A stretch of 64,000 bases of DNA from assembly GCF_018100785.1 (NCBI RefSeq), contig NZ_JAGJEC010000002.1:372001-436000 (forward strand), read 5' to 3'. The notes under the pieces were generated by a model. The model did not search any database. It saw only the letters and a list, made by a program, of their open reading frames with translations, and had not been told where the DNA came from. A program made the translations under genes and the position numbers. Positions 1-9,071 of the stretch are shown here, in pieces. Source of the stretch: Maribacter sp. MMG018 (lineage in GTDB: Bacteria; Bacteroidota; Bacteroidia; Flavobacteriales; Flavobacteriaceae). Numbering within the stretch: position 1 is the stretch's first letter; each line of letters opens with the position of its first letter.

Positions 1-2
1 GT

Positions 3-152
3 GAAGACGGTCATAAAATAAAAGAAGCTTTGGATAAGACTATTGCCACTGGGGAAGGACAGACCATATGGATGAAATCTATTGGGGTAAACGAAGATGG
101 GGTAGTGGTAAGTACTTTTGATTTTGAATGGACCGTTCGGTTAAAAAGTTAA
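3..152 (+). CDS. C-terminal end of a DUF4442/hotdog-like protein (partial)
   Basis: An open frame enters from the left edge and runs 49 codons to a TAA at 150-152. The visible tail contains a VNEDGVVVSTFDFEW stretch, a pattern of alternating strand residues ending in an aromatic residue. It resembles the last strands of hotdog-fold proteins of the DUF4442 (acyl-CoA thioesterase-like) group. Only this tail can be seen, so no catalytic residue can be checked and the family is a guess. No terminator is visible after it, and the next gene lies 232 bases downstream on the same strand. Confidence 0.5.
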   Translation, partial: EDGHKIKEALDKTIATGEGQTIWMKSIGVNEDGVVVSTFDFEWTVRLKS

Positions 153-384
153 ATATCCGTATTCTCATATTTTACAATATTTCATATTACAATCTACCTT
201 GTAGATAAATACAATGTTAAGGTTTGTACAAAAAAAGTGGTTGGTAGATAAAACAACTCTTTTGCTCTACACAGTTTTACGGGATATCTATTATGATTGA
301 TTCTACTTTAAATTTTAAACACTTTTACGGTGTTTAGAATAAATTGGTTTGTTCTAAAGACAACTAAAAAAGTAGGATTGTTTT

Positions 385-1278
385 ATGAAAAAAGTTTTGA
401 TTTTTTTATCGTTGGCAATAGGTAGCAGCGTTATCTATGCCCAAGAAACGGACGATGTGTACATAAACACACAATTTCTTCCCTCTGCCGATGTAGGCAG
501 TTTTGTTAAAATGGAAGCAGGAATCTCTGTTCCGCTTTTAAATACAAGTAAAGACAAGCTTTCTATCGGAGGCTACTTTCAAAATAACAGTTTAAATTTT
601 GAGGATAAAAATGTTCCTTTCGAAACAGATGACATCGAAACATTCAATGCCTTTGGTTTAAAATTCAATTATCAAAGAAGCTTATCTAATAACTGGGCCA
701 TTAATTTTATGGGAGGATCACAGATTTCTTCCAATTTTGACGAAAGTGAAATTAAATCGGATGATATATTCTTTAATGCACTGGTAACCGTAGATAAATT
801 TAATGAGGAAAACAACACTCAATGGACCCTTGGTGCAACATATGATATAAAGTACGGTCTGTACTTCCCGATACCAATCGTTACCTATGCAAAAAGAATA
901 AGTGATGCATGGGCCTATAAATTGGGTGTGCCCGACAGCCGGGTAAAATGGACCTTATCGGATCATCATAATTTTGAGGGCTTTGCCACCTTGACCGGGT
1001 TTACGGGTAATATAAACGATGAGATAGAAATTTATAAAGAAGATTATGAGGGAACGTTGAGGCAAACCACCGTTTTATTGGGATTAGGTTATAATTATAC
1101 ATTTTGGGACAATTTTAAAGCAACCGTTAATGGTGGATATTCGGTATACAACCATATGCAGGTTCAAGATTACGACCATGATGAAATTTATGATTTTGAT
1201 ATTTCTAACAGCCTGTATATAAGTGCAGGTATTAAATATACCTTTGATAACAAGACCAATATAAAGAGTGTTTACTAA
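385..1278 (+). CDS. DUF6268-type outer-membrane beta-barrel protein
   Basis: This 297-residue protein has a clear Sec signal peptide (positive start, hydrophobic core, cleavage after YAQ near residue 20). The rest is rich in alternating strands with aromatic ends (for example YNYTFWDNFKATVNGGYSVYN) and finishes with a strand ending in YTF, as in outer-membrane barrels of Bacteroidota. The length and motifs fit the DUF6268 family, whose function is unknown. It appears to be transcribed alone: 232 bases precede it and 151 bases follow it. I see no partner gene that would show a substrate. Confidence 0.75.
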   Translation: MKKVLIFLSLAIGSSVIYAQETDDVYINTQFLPSADVGSFVKMEAGISVPLLNTSKDKLSIGGYFQNNSLNFEDKNVPFETDDIETFNAFGLKFNYQRSLSNNWAINFMGGSQISSNFDESEIKSDDIFFNALVTVDKFNEENNTQWTLGATYDIKYGLYFPIPIVTYAKRISDAWAYKLGVPDSRVKWTLSDHHNFEGFATLTGFTGNINDEIEIYKEDYEGTLRQTTVLLGLGYNYTFWDNFKATVNGGYSVYNHMQVQDYDHDEIYDFDISNSLYISAGIKYTFDNKTNIKSVY

Positions 1279-1429
1279 TTACTATGGTATATACACGAGC
1301 TTAGATGTGTAGGGCAATAGCCTTCCTGTTCGTATCTTTTTTTTGCATTTTAATAAAGCAAAGTAGTTTTTGTAACAAAAATTATCATTTTGCTACTGAT
1401 GTTATAAACCTTAAAACATCGATCTTAAA

Positions 1430-2227
1430 ATGAATGCACACGAAATAGACTACGAGATTTACGGAGAAGAAATGCAATATGTAGAAATAGAGCTGGACCC
1501 ACAAGAAGCCGTGGTGGCCGAGGCAGGTAGCTTTATGATGATGGACACCGATATAAAGATGAATACTATTTTCGGTGATGGAAGCAATCAAGATAATAGT
1601 GTTCTGGGCAAAATATTCTCTGCAGGAAAAAGAATGTTGACCGGAGAAAGCCTTTTTATGACCGCATTTTTAAATATAGGTCAAGGTAAAAAGAAAGTAA
1701 GTTTTGCCTCTCCTTACCCGGGTAAAATACTTCCCATAGACCTATCGGAAATGGGAGGTAGGTTCATTTGTCAAAAAGATGCCTTTCTCTGTGCGGCAAA
1801 AGGGGTTTCTGTAGGTGTCGAATTTTCTAAAAGACTGGGGCGTGGTCTTTTTGGTGGTGAAGGCTTTATCATGCAGAAATTGGAAGGTGACGGTATGTCG
1901 TTCGTACATGCAGGAGGTACAATGGCCAAGAAGACATTGGCCCCTGGAGAAGTTTTAAAGGTAGACACGGGCTGTATTGTTGGTTTTACCAAAGATGTAG
2001 ATTATGATATTGAGTTTGTAGGAGGTATTAAGAATACGATATTCGGAGGTGAAGGACTGTTCTTTGCAACCTTAAGGGGTCCGGGTACCGTGTATATCCA
2101 ATCATTGCCATTTAGTAGGCTTGCCGGTAGAGTTTTGGCTTCTATACCAAGAGGCGGTAAAGACAAGGGCGAAGGTAGTATTTTAGGAACTTTAGGAGAT
2201 ATTGTTGGTGGGGATAATAGGTTTTAG
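1430..2227 (+). CDS. AIM24/TIGR00266 family protein
   Basis: This 265-residue cytoplasmic protein has no signal peptide. It belongs to the TIGR00266/AIM24 family (PF01987), a trimeric double-stranded beta-helix fold widespread in bacteria and related to the mitochondrial protein Aim24. Repeated glycine-rich turns typical of the family are visible: GGEGFIMQKLEGDG in the middle and GGEGLFFATLRGPG near the end, followed by LPFSRLAGR. The biochemical role of the bacterial proteins is not known. The next gene starts about 50 bases downstream on the same strand. Confidence 0.85.
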   Translation: MNAHEIDYEIYGEEMQYVEIELDPQEAVVAEAGSFMMMDTDIKMNTIFGDGSNQDNSVLGKIFSAGKRMLTGESLFMTAFLNIGQGKKKVSFASPYPGKILPIDLSEMGGRFICQKDAFLCAAKGVSVGVEFSKRLGRGLFGGEGFIMQKLEGDGMSFVHAGGTMAKKTLAPGEVLKVDTGCIVGFTKDVDYDIEFVGGIKNTIFGGEGLFFATLRGPGTVYIQSLPFSRLAGRVLASIPRGGKDKGEGSILGTLGDIVGGDNRF

Positions 2228-2275
2228 TGTATAGATTATCTTTTTTTGCATCAAATTGATAACAAAGAGTATTTG

Positions 2276-2935
2276 ATGTCTATGAACTTTAAAAACCAAA
2301 TCGAATTTCTAAAGCAACTCCAGAAAAACAATTCGAAAGATTGGATGGACGCCAATCGAAAATGGTATCTACAAGTACGTGATGAGTATATCGATTGGCT
2401 CAATAGTATGAATATTAGACTATCTTCCATCGATGCTGAATATTATGATACACCGGGAAAAAAAGGAATCAATAGGATCAATAATAATCTTATGTTCCAT
2501 CCTAATAAACCTGTTTATAAAGATCATTTTGGAGCAGGTTTCGATAAGAGACCAAAAACGGCTGATTTCTATTTTGAGTTGGGAATAGACAGGTGCATTT
2601 TTGCGGGCGGACTTTGGAGACCAGAACCTAAAATATTAAGAAGTGTGCGAGAGGCTATCGATTATGACGGGGAAAACCTTGAAAAAATATTAAATAAAAA
2701 GTCCTTCAAAAATCGTTTTGGAGGACTTTATAAAGATGTAAAACTAACGAACGCACCTAAAGGTTTTGCAAAAGACCATAAGCATATAGAGTTGCTGAAA
2801 AATAAAACTTTTGCCGTAGCCCAAGAGTTTTCCACAAAAGAAACCTTTAATAACAACTTTGATGATATACTAGTGGAAGCATATGTTGAAATGTTGCCCT
2901 TTAGGCGTTATTTAAACAAGGCCATTACCGTTTAG
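2276..2935 (+). CDS. DUF2461 family protein (TIGR02453)
   Basis: A 219-residue cytoplasmic protein of the DUF2461/TIGR02453 family. The diagnostic stretches are FLKQLQKNNSKDWMDANRKWY near the start, then RINNNLMFHPNKPVYKDHFGAGF, and a C-terminal block ending in LPFRRYL. The function of the family is not established. The frame stays open upstream to a TTG at 2246, but I place the start at the ATG at 2276 (a second ATG lies at 2282), because family members begin just before this conserved block. The stop codon touches the stop of the convergent M81 peptidase gene with no base in between. Confidence 0.85.
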   Translation: MSMNFKNQIEFLKQLQKNNSKDWMDANRKWYLQVRDEYIDWLNSMNIRLSSIDAEYYDTPGKKGINRINNNLMFHPNKPVYKDHFGAGFDKRPKTADFYFELGIDRCIFAGGLWRPEPKILRSVREAIDYDGENLEKILNKKSFKNRFGGLYKDVKLTNAPKGFAKDHKHIELLKNKTFAVAQEFSTKETFNNNFDDILVEAYVEMLPFRRYLNKAITV

Positions 2936-4507
2936 CTAGTTACCGGAGTCGGAAGCGGGAATCAATCTGGCACTTAAGTCAGGGGTTTCCATATCCTTAT
3001 CCAAAGGAAACATAGGTCTTTTTATATTTTTATAACCAAGACGTTCGAGGTCTTGGTCGACTCCGCCAGGGGTCAATGCCATTATCCAATCTCCTCGCAT
3101 ATCGTATAATTCAGGAACTAGATATCCTATTTTGACTACGACGATATCGGTTTCTGTAGGTTTAAGCCCCAAATCGGTGAAGTCGCTCTTATGATGGTAT
3201 GGCTTTCGTTTTTTGGTAACTATAACATGTACGCTGCCTATTTTAACGACGACCTCTACTTCTGCATCGCGGTCTCCTTCTTTAATGGCTTCAATAGTTC
3301 CGGTTAGGAGTAAAGGCGGGGCAAATCTATCGTCCACCGCGGCACCTGCCAAGGCACTTATATTACCACCAACACCTATTTCCAATGCTTTCTCTACAAG
3401 TTCTGGCCCTGGTATGGAAGCATAGATCAATGATGGCCCGTTATCAGTTTTAAATTCAGGGCGATTTAATATCTCCCGCAACGTCCATGTAACATCACCG
3501 GCACCACCAGCCGTAGGGTTATCGCCCATATCACTGATCATAAACGGCTTTTTATCACTATTAAGCGCCATTTTTAGGCTTTCGTCCAATGTGGCCACGG
3601 GGGCAACAAACTCAAACTCGTTACGAACATCCCAAAAGGCTTTGGCCAATTTCTCGGCTCCGGTAGTTACCTTTTCCTTATCATCTCCCGTAACCATTAT
3701 CACGGCATGGTTTCGGGGTTCATCTGCCCATGCATAACCGATCCATATGGCAGCATCTATAACCCCATCTTGATCGGCAACTTCTGGTACTTTGGCATAC
3801 AGGCTCTTGCCGGGCTCTATACGTGTGCTAGTCTTTTCGCCAGGAAGCAAAATAGGTACGGGTACCCAAGCTTTGTATGCAGGTTTGCCCTTACCGCTTT
3901 CCAATCGTTCCAATAGGTTAATTATTGAACGCTCTTTTGATTCCAGGGCATCTTCATGCGGTGCCATGCGATAACAGGTAATCAAATCGCTGTGTTTGGC
4001 CAAAGTTTCAGAAACATTTCCGTGTAGATCCATAGAAGTAGAGACAACAACATCGGGGCCGATCACTTCTCGGATACGTTTTATAAGGTCACCTTCGGCA
4101 TCTTCTAACCCTACCACGCTCATGGCACCGTGTATGTCAAAAAAGAGTCCGTCATAAGGCCCGTTTTCCTCAAGCATTTTTAAAGTTTTCTGAACCATTG
4201 ATTCGTAGGCTTCGCGAGTTACGATACCCCCGGGCAAAGATTTGCCCAATAGGGTTGGTACCCAATCGGCACGCTTTCTTATATCACTGCCTTCGTCAAA
4301 AAAGTGATATCTGCCAAAAATAGAATCCCCGATTCTGGCATGAAAGGCCTCTTCGCCGGTTTGCGCTGGTGAAAAGGTACTGGATTCTATACCCAGTCCT
4401 GCAATAGCTATTCTAGGAAGGTCACTTTTGGTGACATTGTCTTTTTTCTGCTCTTTGCAGCTGAAAATCGATAAAACAAGTAGAAGTAAGTAAATGTGTT
4501 TTTTCAT
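2936..4507 (-). CDS. M81 family metallopeptidase (MlrC-like), lipoprotein
   Basis: A 523-residue protein with a lipoprotein signal (hydrophobic stretch ending IFSC). It is therefore expected to be acylated and held at the membrane outside the cytoplasm. The body matches the M81/MlrC family, named after the enzyme that finishes breakdown of the cyclic peptide microcystin. Family metal-binding motifs are present: FFDIHGAMSV, TSMDLHGNVS and YRMAPHEDALE. The C-terminal MlrC domain includes ISDMGDNPTAGGAGD. Many Bacteroidota carry such genes without any link to microcystin, so the substrate is open. The start lies 111 bases from the divergent GMC dehydrogenase gene. Confidence 0.85.
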   Translation of the reverse strand: MKKHIYLLLLVLSIFSCKEQKKDNVTKSDLPRIAIAGLGIESSTFSPAQTGEEAFHARIGDSIFGRYHFFDEGSDIRKRADWVPTLLGKSLPGGIVTREAYESMVQKTLKMLEENGPYDGLFFDIHGAMSVVGLEDAEGDLIKRIREVIGPDVVVSTSMDLHGNVSETLAKHSDLITCYRMAPHEDALESKERSIINLLERLESGKGKPAYKAWVPVPILLPGEKTSTRIEPGKSLYAKVPEVADQDGVIDAAIWIGYAWADEPRNHAVIMVTGDDKEKVTTGAEKLAKAFWDVRNEFEFVAPVATLDESLKMALNSDKKPFMISDMGDNPTAGGAGDVTWTLREILNRPEFKTDNGPSLIYASIPGPELVEKALEIGVGGNISALAGAAVDDRFAPPLLLTGTIEAIKEGDRDAEVEVVVKIGSVHVIVTKKRKPYHHKSDFTDLGLKPTETDIVVVKIGYLVPELYDMRGDWIMALTPGGVDQDLERLGYKNIKRPMFPLDKDMETPDLSARLIPASDSGN

Positions 4508-4568
4508 TTTGGTTTTATTGGTTCTTTAAAAGTACTATTATTTTTCTTTTTGTTAGAGAGGCCGTTTA

Positions 4569-4598
4569 TTGCCATTTCTTCTATTAATGATATATTTG
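4569..4598 (+). promoter_or_regulatory. Bacteroidota-type promoter of the GMC dehydrogenase operon
   Basis: TTG at 4569-4571, a 19-base spacer, then TATATTTG at 4591-4598. This is a full match to the Bacteroidota consensus TTG-N19-TAnnTTTG. The start codon at 4619 follows about 20 bases later, implying a very short untranslated leader. The site also argues against the longer upstream reading of the following gene. Confidence 0.65.
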
Positions 4599-4618
4599 AT
4601 TGTCAACTTTTAATATTT

Positions 4619-6319
4619 ATGGCCAACTTTAATATAGATGCAAAAAGGAATAGGACCTATGATGCTATTGTCATAGGTTCAGGAATAAGTGGAGGATGGG
4701 CTGCAAAAGAGCTGTGTGAAAAAGGTTTGAAAACTCTTGTTCTTGAGCGTGGGCCTATAGTAGAACATGTGGTAGATTATCCTACAATGAATTTGGATCC
4801 GTGGGATATGGAACTTAGGGGTGGACTAACACCCGAAGAAAAAAAGAAACATTATAAAAATATACGCTCGGGGTGGGTAGGTAAAGATACCGAACACTTT
4901 TGGGCCGATGATGAAGCTAATCCATATACCGAAAAAAAACCTTTTTTATGGTTAAGAGGACACCAAATGGGGGGTAAATCACTTTTGTGGGGTAAACAGA
5001 CCTACAGATGGAGCGATATTGATTTTGAGGCCAATGCCAAAGACGGACATGGTGTTGACTGGCCTATACGATACAAAGATATTGAGCCTTGGTATACGTA
5101 TGTAGAAAAGTTTGCAGGTATTAGTGGAGAAGCTCTTGGTTTACCTCAATTACCAGATAGCCATTTTCTGCCGCCTATGGAATTGAATTGCGTAGAGAAA
5201 TATGTAAAGGAAAGAATAGAAAAGAATTTTGCCGGTAGAAATATGACTATCGGAAGGGTTGCCCATCTTACAAAGCCCATGAATGGAAGGGGGCAATGCC
5301 AATACAGGAATAGGTGTAGTAGGGGCTGCCCCTTTGGTGCCTATTTTAGTAGTAATGCGGTTACATTACCAGCAGCTAATGCAACGGGAAATTTAACCAT
5401 TAGGCCTTATTCCATTGCACAAGAAGTTATTTATGATGATAAAAGAGGAAAGGCTACGGGAGTGCGGATCATAGACGCTGAAACCAGTGAGGTATTGGAA
5501 TATTCTGCTAGGGTTATTTTTGTAAATGCTTCGGCATTAAGCACGGCCCATATCCTAATGAAATCTACCTCTAACCGTTTTGAAAACGGATTGGGGAATG
5601 ATAGTGGTGAGCTTGGCCACAATTTAATGGACCATACATATAGGGTAGGGGCCATGGGAAAAGTAGAAGGTTTTGAGGATAAATATTATAAGGGAAGAAG
5701 GCCCAACGGAATCTATATTCCAAGATATGTGAACATAGATGAAAATAGTAAGTCGGATAAATTTGTACGCGGTTTTGGCTTTCAGGGTGCTGGTTATCGT
5801 GGAGGCAATGCAGCCAATATAGAATCGTTTGGGGCAGAATTTAAGGACAGTATTTTAAAACCAGGTCCATGGGAATTTTTTCTGACCGGTTTTGCAGAAT
5901 GCCTACCTTATCATGAAAATAAAATTACCCTTAATAGGGATGTTCTGGATAAATGGGGTCAACCCACATTGACAATCGATGCAGAGTTCAAGGAAAACGA
6001 AAAGGCTTTGAACAAACAAATTCAAGAGGATGCGGTAGAAATGTTGACAAAAGCAGGCTTAAAGGATGTTATGGGATTTGATAAAGAACATCCGCCCGGA
6101 TACGGAGTACATGAAATGGGGACGGCAAGAATGGGGCGTGACCCTAAAACCTCGGTATTGAACAAATTCAATCAAATACATGCGGTAAAAAATGTTTTTG
6201 TAACAGATGGTGCTTGCATGACTTCTTCTTCATGCGTAAATCCATCATTGACTTATATGGCCCTAACGGCCAGAGCTGCCGATTATGCGGTTTCGGAATT
6301 GAAAAAATTTAATATTTAA
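4619..6319 (+). CDS. GMC-family FAD-dependent dehydrogenase, large subunit
   Basis: A 566-residue flavoprotein of the glucose-methanol-choline oxidoreductase family. An N-terminal dinucleotide-binding motif (IVIGSGISGGWAA, about residues 17-29) binds FAD. The C-terminal GMC_oxred_C part carries the active-site pair as HEMGTARMG (His) and CVNPSLT (Asn). A central cysteine cluster, CQYRNRCSRGC, is typical of three-subunit sugar dehydrogenases such as glucoside 3-dehydrogenase and gluconate dehydrogenase. It has no signal peptide of its own. The next gene, 2 bases on, is the Tat-signal small subunit, so the pair is probably exported folded as a complex. The frame is open to 4496, but the promoter and homology support the ATG at 4619. 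Confidence 0.88.
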   Translation: MANFNIDAKRNRTYDAIVIGSGISGGWAAKELCEKGLKTLVLERGPIVEHVVDYPTMNLDPWDMELRGGLTPEEKKKHYKNIRSGWVGKDTEHFWADDEANPYTEKKPFLWLRGHQMGGKSLLWGKQTYRWSDIDFEANAKDGHGVDWPIRYKDIEPWYTYVEKFAGISGEALGLPQLPDSHFLPPMELNCVEKYVKERIEKNFAGRNMTIGRVAHLTKPMNGRGQCQYRNRCSRGCPFGAYFSSNAVTLPAANATGNLTIRPYSIAQEVIYDDKRGKATGVRIIDAETSEVLEYSARVIFVNASALSTAHILMKSTSNRFENGLGNDSGELGHNLMDHTYRVGAMGKVEGFEDKYYKGRRPNGIYIPRYVNIDENSKSDKFVRGFGFQGAGYRGGNAANIESFGAEFKDSILKPGPWEFFLTGFAECLPYHENKITLNRDVLDKWGQPTLTIDAEFKENEKALNKQIQEDAVEMLTKAGLKDVMGFDKEHPPGYGVHEMGTARMGRDPKTSVLNKFNQIHAVKNVFVTDGACMTSSSCVNPSLTYMALTARAADYAVSELKKFNI

Positions 6320-6321
6320 TC

Positions 6322-6915
6322 ATGGATAGACGAAAAGCGTTAAAAAAAGCAGGATTAATTGCTGGAGCCACTATAACAATGCCATCCATGTTTTCTTTGT
6401 TACAATCTTGTAAGAACGAATCAAGGTTGGATTGGAAGCCTTTGTTTTTTACAGATATAGAGGCCAAAACGGTGGCTCTGTTAATAGATATGATCTTGCC
6501 CAAGACCGATACTCCCGGTGGCCTGGACGTAAAAGCGGATATTTTTATAGATAAGGTTATCGCTAAGTCCTATGATGAAGAAGAACAAAAGAAAATGAGA
6601 AGTGATATCACCGAGTTTAATGCTGGGTGTAAAGATAAAAAAGGTGATATTTTTATTGATTTGAAGGAGTCCGATAGAATTGAAATTTTAAAAGAAGCGG
6701 AGGCGAGTTCAGGTAAGTATAACCCGGGAGTTTGGGGAACCCATGTAGGTGAACAGGAACCTATAGGCTTTTATAGGTCTCTGAAATCCATGGCCATATG
6801 GGCTTATTTTACTTCTGAAGAAGTAGGTAAGAATGTGTTGAGCTATGATCCTATACCTGGAGTATTCGAACCTTGTAAACCATTATCGGAAGTAGGAAAT
6901 CGTTGGAGTTTATAG
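6322..6915 (+). CDS. Gluconate 2-dehydrogenase subunit 3-like protein (Tat signal)
   Basis: A 197-residue protein that starts with a twin-arginine leader (DRRKALKKAG followed by a hydrophobic stretch), the signal for export of folded proteins. The body fits the gluconate 2-dehydrogenase subunit 3 family (PF13618), including DMILPKTDTPGGLDVKADIFID and a C-terminal YDPIPGVFEPC segment. It starts 2 bases after the GMC large subunit and is presumably co-translated. The family role is to assemble and carry the FAD subunit to the periplasm. A cytochrome c subunit, usual in these complexes, is not encoded nearby. Confidence 0.85.
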   Translation: MDRRKALKKAGLIAGATITMPSMFSLLQSCKNESRLDWKPLFFTDIEAKTVALLIDMILPKTDTPGGLDVKADIFIDKVIAKSYDEEEQKKMRSDITEFNAGCKDKKGDIFIDLKESDRIEILKEAEASSGKYNPGVWGTHVGEQEPIGFYRSLKSMAIWAYFTSEEVGKNVLSYDPIPGVFEPCKPLSEVGNRWSL

Positions 6916-6918
6916 GAC

Positions 6919-6945
6919 TTGAACAAATTTTAAATTATAATTTTG
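6919..6945 (+). promoter_or_regulatory. Candidate promoter of the Nudix hydrolase gene
   Basis: TTG at 6919-6921, a 16-base spacer, then TAATTTTG at 6938-6945, which matches TAnnTTTG fully. The spacer is shorter than usual. The leader to the ATG at 7011 would be about 60 bases and would include the hairpin at 6946-6979. Confidence 0.4.
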
Positions 6946-6979
6946 CCGAATTCAAACAACGATGTGTGGATTCGGTTTT
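6946..6979 (+). terminator. Weak hairpin with T-rich tail after the dehydrogenase operon
   Basis: CCGAAT at 6946-6951 pairs with ATTCGG at 6970-6975 across an 18-base loop, followed by TTTTATTATTT. The stem is short. It could end transcription of the GMC operon, or lie in the leader of the Nudix mRNA. Confidence 0.35.
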
Positions 6980-7010
6980 ATTATTTAAAGACAATCTTTA
7001 AACATTACAT

Positions 7011-7592
7011 ATGCCCAATAATAAAATAAGAAATATAAAAAAAGAAATATTATCCGATAATTGGTACACCTTAAACAAGTTTACCTTTGAATATCAAAAG
7101 GATGATGGTACTTGGGAAAAGCAAAGTAGAGAGGCCTACGACCGAGGTAACGGTGCTGCAATATTACTGTATAATTCGAAAAAAGGAACCGTGGTGTTGA
7201 CCAAACAATTTCGGATGCCCACTTATGTGAACGGTAATGATGATGGGATGATGATAGAGGTCTGTGCAGGCCTACTGGACGGTGATGCGCCCGAAGATTG
7301 TATTAAAAAGGAAATTGAGGAGGAGACCGGGTATAAAATTGAAAACGTACAACGTGTTTTTGAAACATACATGTCTCCGGGTTCGGTCACCGAGATATTA
7401 TATTTGTTCGTTGGGGCCTATGAAGATCAAATGAAAGTAGGGGAAGGTGGTGGTGCCGAACATGAAACAGAGAATATAGAAGTAATGGAAATTACTTTCC
7501 AAGAAGCATTACAAAAAGTAAAAACAGGTGAAATCTGTGATGCGAAGACCGTAATACTTTTACAATATGCCCAAATTAAAGGCCTATTGTAA
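7011..7592 (+). CDS. nudK: Nudix hydrolase, NudK-like (GDP-mannose pyrophosphatase type)
   Basis: A 193-residue cytoplasmic Nudix enzyme. The Nudix box is visible around residues 85-112 with the core KEIEEETGY, preceded by AGLLDGDAPEDC and followed by VFETYMSPGSVTE. This extended pattern is characteristic of NudK, which splits GDP-mannose into GMP and mannose 1-phosphate, rather than of the ADP-ribose branch. The substrate is inferred from that similarity only. The gene ends inside a strong terminator stem (7578-7608) and faces the dacB-like gene. Confidence 0.85.
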   Translation: MPNNKIRNIKKEILSDNWYTLNKFTFEYQKDDGTWEKQSREAYDRGNGAAILLYNSKKGTVVLTKQFRMPTYVNGNDDGMMIEVCAGLLDGDAPEDCIKKEIEEETGYKIENVQRVFETYMSPGSVTEILYLFVGAYEDQMKVGEGGGAEHETENIEVMEITFQEALQKVKTGEICDAKTVILLQYAQIKGLL

Positions 7593-7608
7593 ATAGCAAT
7601 AGGCCTTT
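7578..7608. terminator. Bidirectional rho-independent terminator
   Basis: A perfect 12-base stem, AAAGGCCTATTG at 7578-7589 and CAATAGGCCTTT at 7597-7608, with a 7-base loop. The stop codon of the Nudix gene (7590-7592) lies at the loop. It sits between convergent genes (7592 and 7615) and has A/T-rich flanks on both sides, so it can serve both strands. Confidence 0.8.
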
Positions 7609-7614
7609 ATATTC

Positions 7615-8883
7615 TTAATACCCTGTTCTTAGCTGTTCAAAAACGTTGCGCATTCTATTTTTTAGGTCAGCGGAAGAATTTCTGAAATTATTGTTCATAA
7701 AGCTAAAAATCAGAATCTTTCCCGATTCGGTTTTTAGATAACCGCTTAGACAATAAATATTACCCATGCTACCGGATTTTGCGAACAAATATGGGCTGCC
7801 CGTTTTACCGTGCCAGTTTGTAAAGGGTTTAGATGTGTCAATGGCAGGAAAAATATTAAAAAGCCTATCGGTAGAAACTTCTTTATAAAGTTGGTCCAAT
7901 ACATAGACCATAGATTGCGGAGTAAATAAATTATACCTTGAAAGTCCTGATCCGTCTACCCATCGAGGTTCTTGTGGTAGCCCTTTAAGGTCATTTTTTA
8001 GTATATAGTTTCTGGCATTTTTACTGTTAAGGGTATCCGTTAACATACCGGAGGACAGTATTAATAATTGCTCTGCGATAAAATTATCGCTTTCGTGCAT
8101 TAATCTTGTATACAGAGAATCGGCATGTATTCCGTAGAGCATTTTTTTATCGCCTTCTGGCATTTTTGGTATAAGGCTAATAGGTTGTTGGAGGGTATGT
8201 TCTAAAATGGCCTTGGTGGTAGAAGTCTTGGTTATAAAAGGTACTTCCAACGTATCTTTTCTATTGCTATCAAAATAAAAGCGATTCCGATGTATTTCCC
8301 TGTTGTTAAGGTTGGTCATATTTATGACGCTATCCTCAAAATAATTTGGAGATATGGTATGTTGGGGATTCTCGTAGAGCATGACAACATTTCCATAAAC
8401 CGGAAAACCGTTACGCTCGGCCGCATAGTACCACTCATAGTCGTCCCAAGACCATCCAGGGCCCATTGGGGTGTCTTGAAAATTACCAGGGTAAAGAGCG
8501 AGGTTGTTTTTACTCTTCAAAAACTTAAAAGCTGTGCTGTCTTTCAGGTAATGATGCAGAAAAGAGGGGTCGCCCGTACCTTCAAAGAATAGAGTGTCGT
8601 TATGTTCGATATACTTTAGTGCCGGTATTTTTTTTGGTAGTGTCTTGAGAGCGGTATATAGGGTAAATATTTTGGTGTTGCTAGCGGGTATAAAGTAGTT
8701 GTCGCTGTTATGATCGTACAGGGTATCTTTTGAAACAGGGTCTATTACGACCAATCCCGTAAATTGATTTTTAAAAAAAGCGGATTCCAATGAACGGTCA
8801 ATTGCCTTGGCGTTTTTATTTTTTAGCCCGGCACAGCTAATTGTAACGCATGCGATAATAAAGAGTAACAGGTTATTTTTCAT
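7615..8883 (-). CDS. dacB: D-alanyl-D-alanine carboxypeptidase/endopeptidase, PBP4 (S13) family
   Basis: A 422-residue penicillin-binding protein of peptidase family S13, which trims and opens peptidoglycan cross-links in the periplasm. The three serine-acyltransferase motifs are present: SNTK at about residues 68-71, SDN in HESDNFIAEQ, and KSG in FAKSGSMGNIY. The N-terminus is a hydrophobic signal with a cysteine at position 17 (TISC), so it may be lipid-anchored, though the box is not ideal. It is a little shorter than E. coli PBP4 (about 477), probably through a reduced inserted domain. It stands alone, with the terminator at 7578-7608 behind it. Confidence 0.88.
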   Translation of the reverse strand: MKNNLLLFIIACVTISCAGLKNKNAKAIDRSLESAFFKNQFTGLVVIDPVSKDTLYDHNSDNYFIPASNTKIFTLYTALKTLPKKIPALKYIEHNDTLFFEGTGDPSFLHHYLKDSTAFKFLKSKNNLALYPGNFQDTPMGPGWSWDDYEWYYAAERNGFPVYGNVVMLYENPQHTISPNYFEDSVINMTNLNNREIHRNRFYFDSNRKDTLEVPFITKTSTTKAILEHTLQQPISLIPKMPEGDKKMLYGIHADSLYTRLMHESDNFIAEQLLILSSGMLTDTLNSKNARNYILKNDLKGLPQEPRWVDGSGLSRYNLFTPQSMVYVLDQLYKEVSTDRLFNIFPAIDTSKPFTNWHGKTGSPYLFAKSGSMGNIYCLSGYLKTESGKILIFSFMNNNFRNSSADLKNRMRNVFEQLRTGY

Positions 8884-9071
8884 TTAACAATTGATCTATA
8901 TTGTTTTTAATCAGAATATTATAAAATTTTTGTATTTTTAAATCAATGATAATCAGTTTTTTATGATGTAAACAAGTTTAACATATTTACATTGATTTTA
9001 ACTTTTTACCTACAATATTATTAGGTCTTTTCGGTTTAAATTTACAGAACAACTAATTAAAAACGCGCTAC

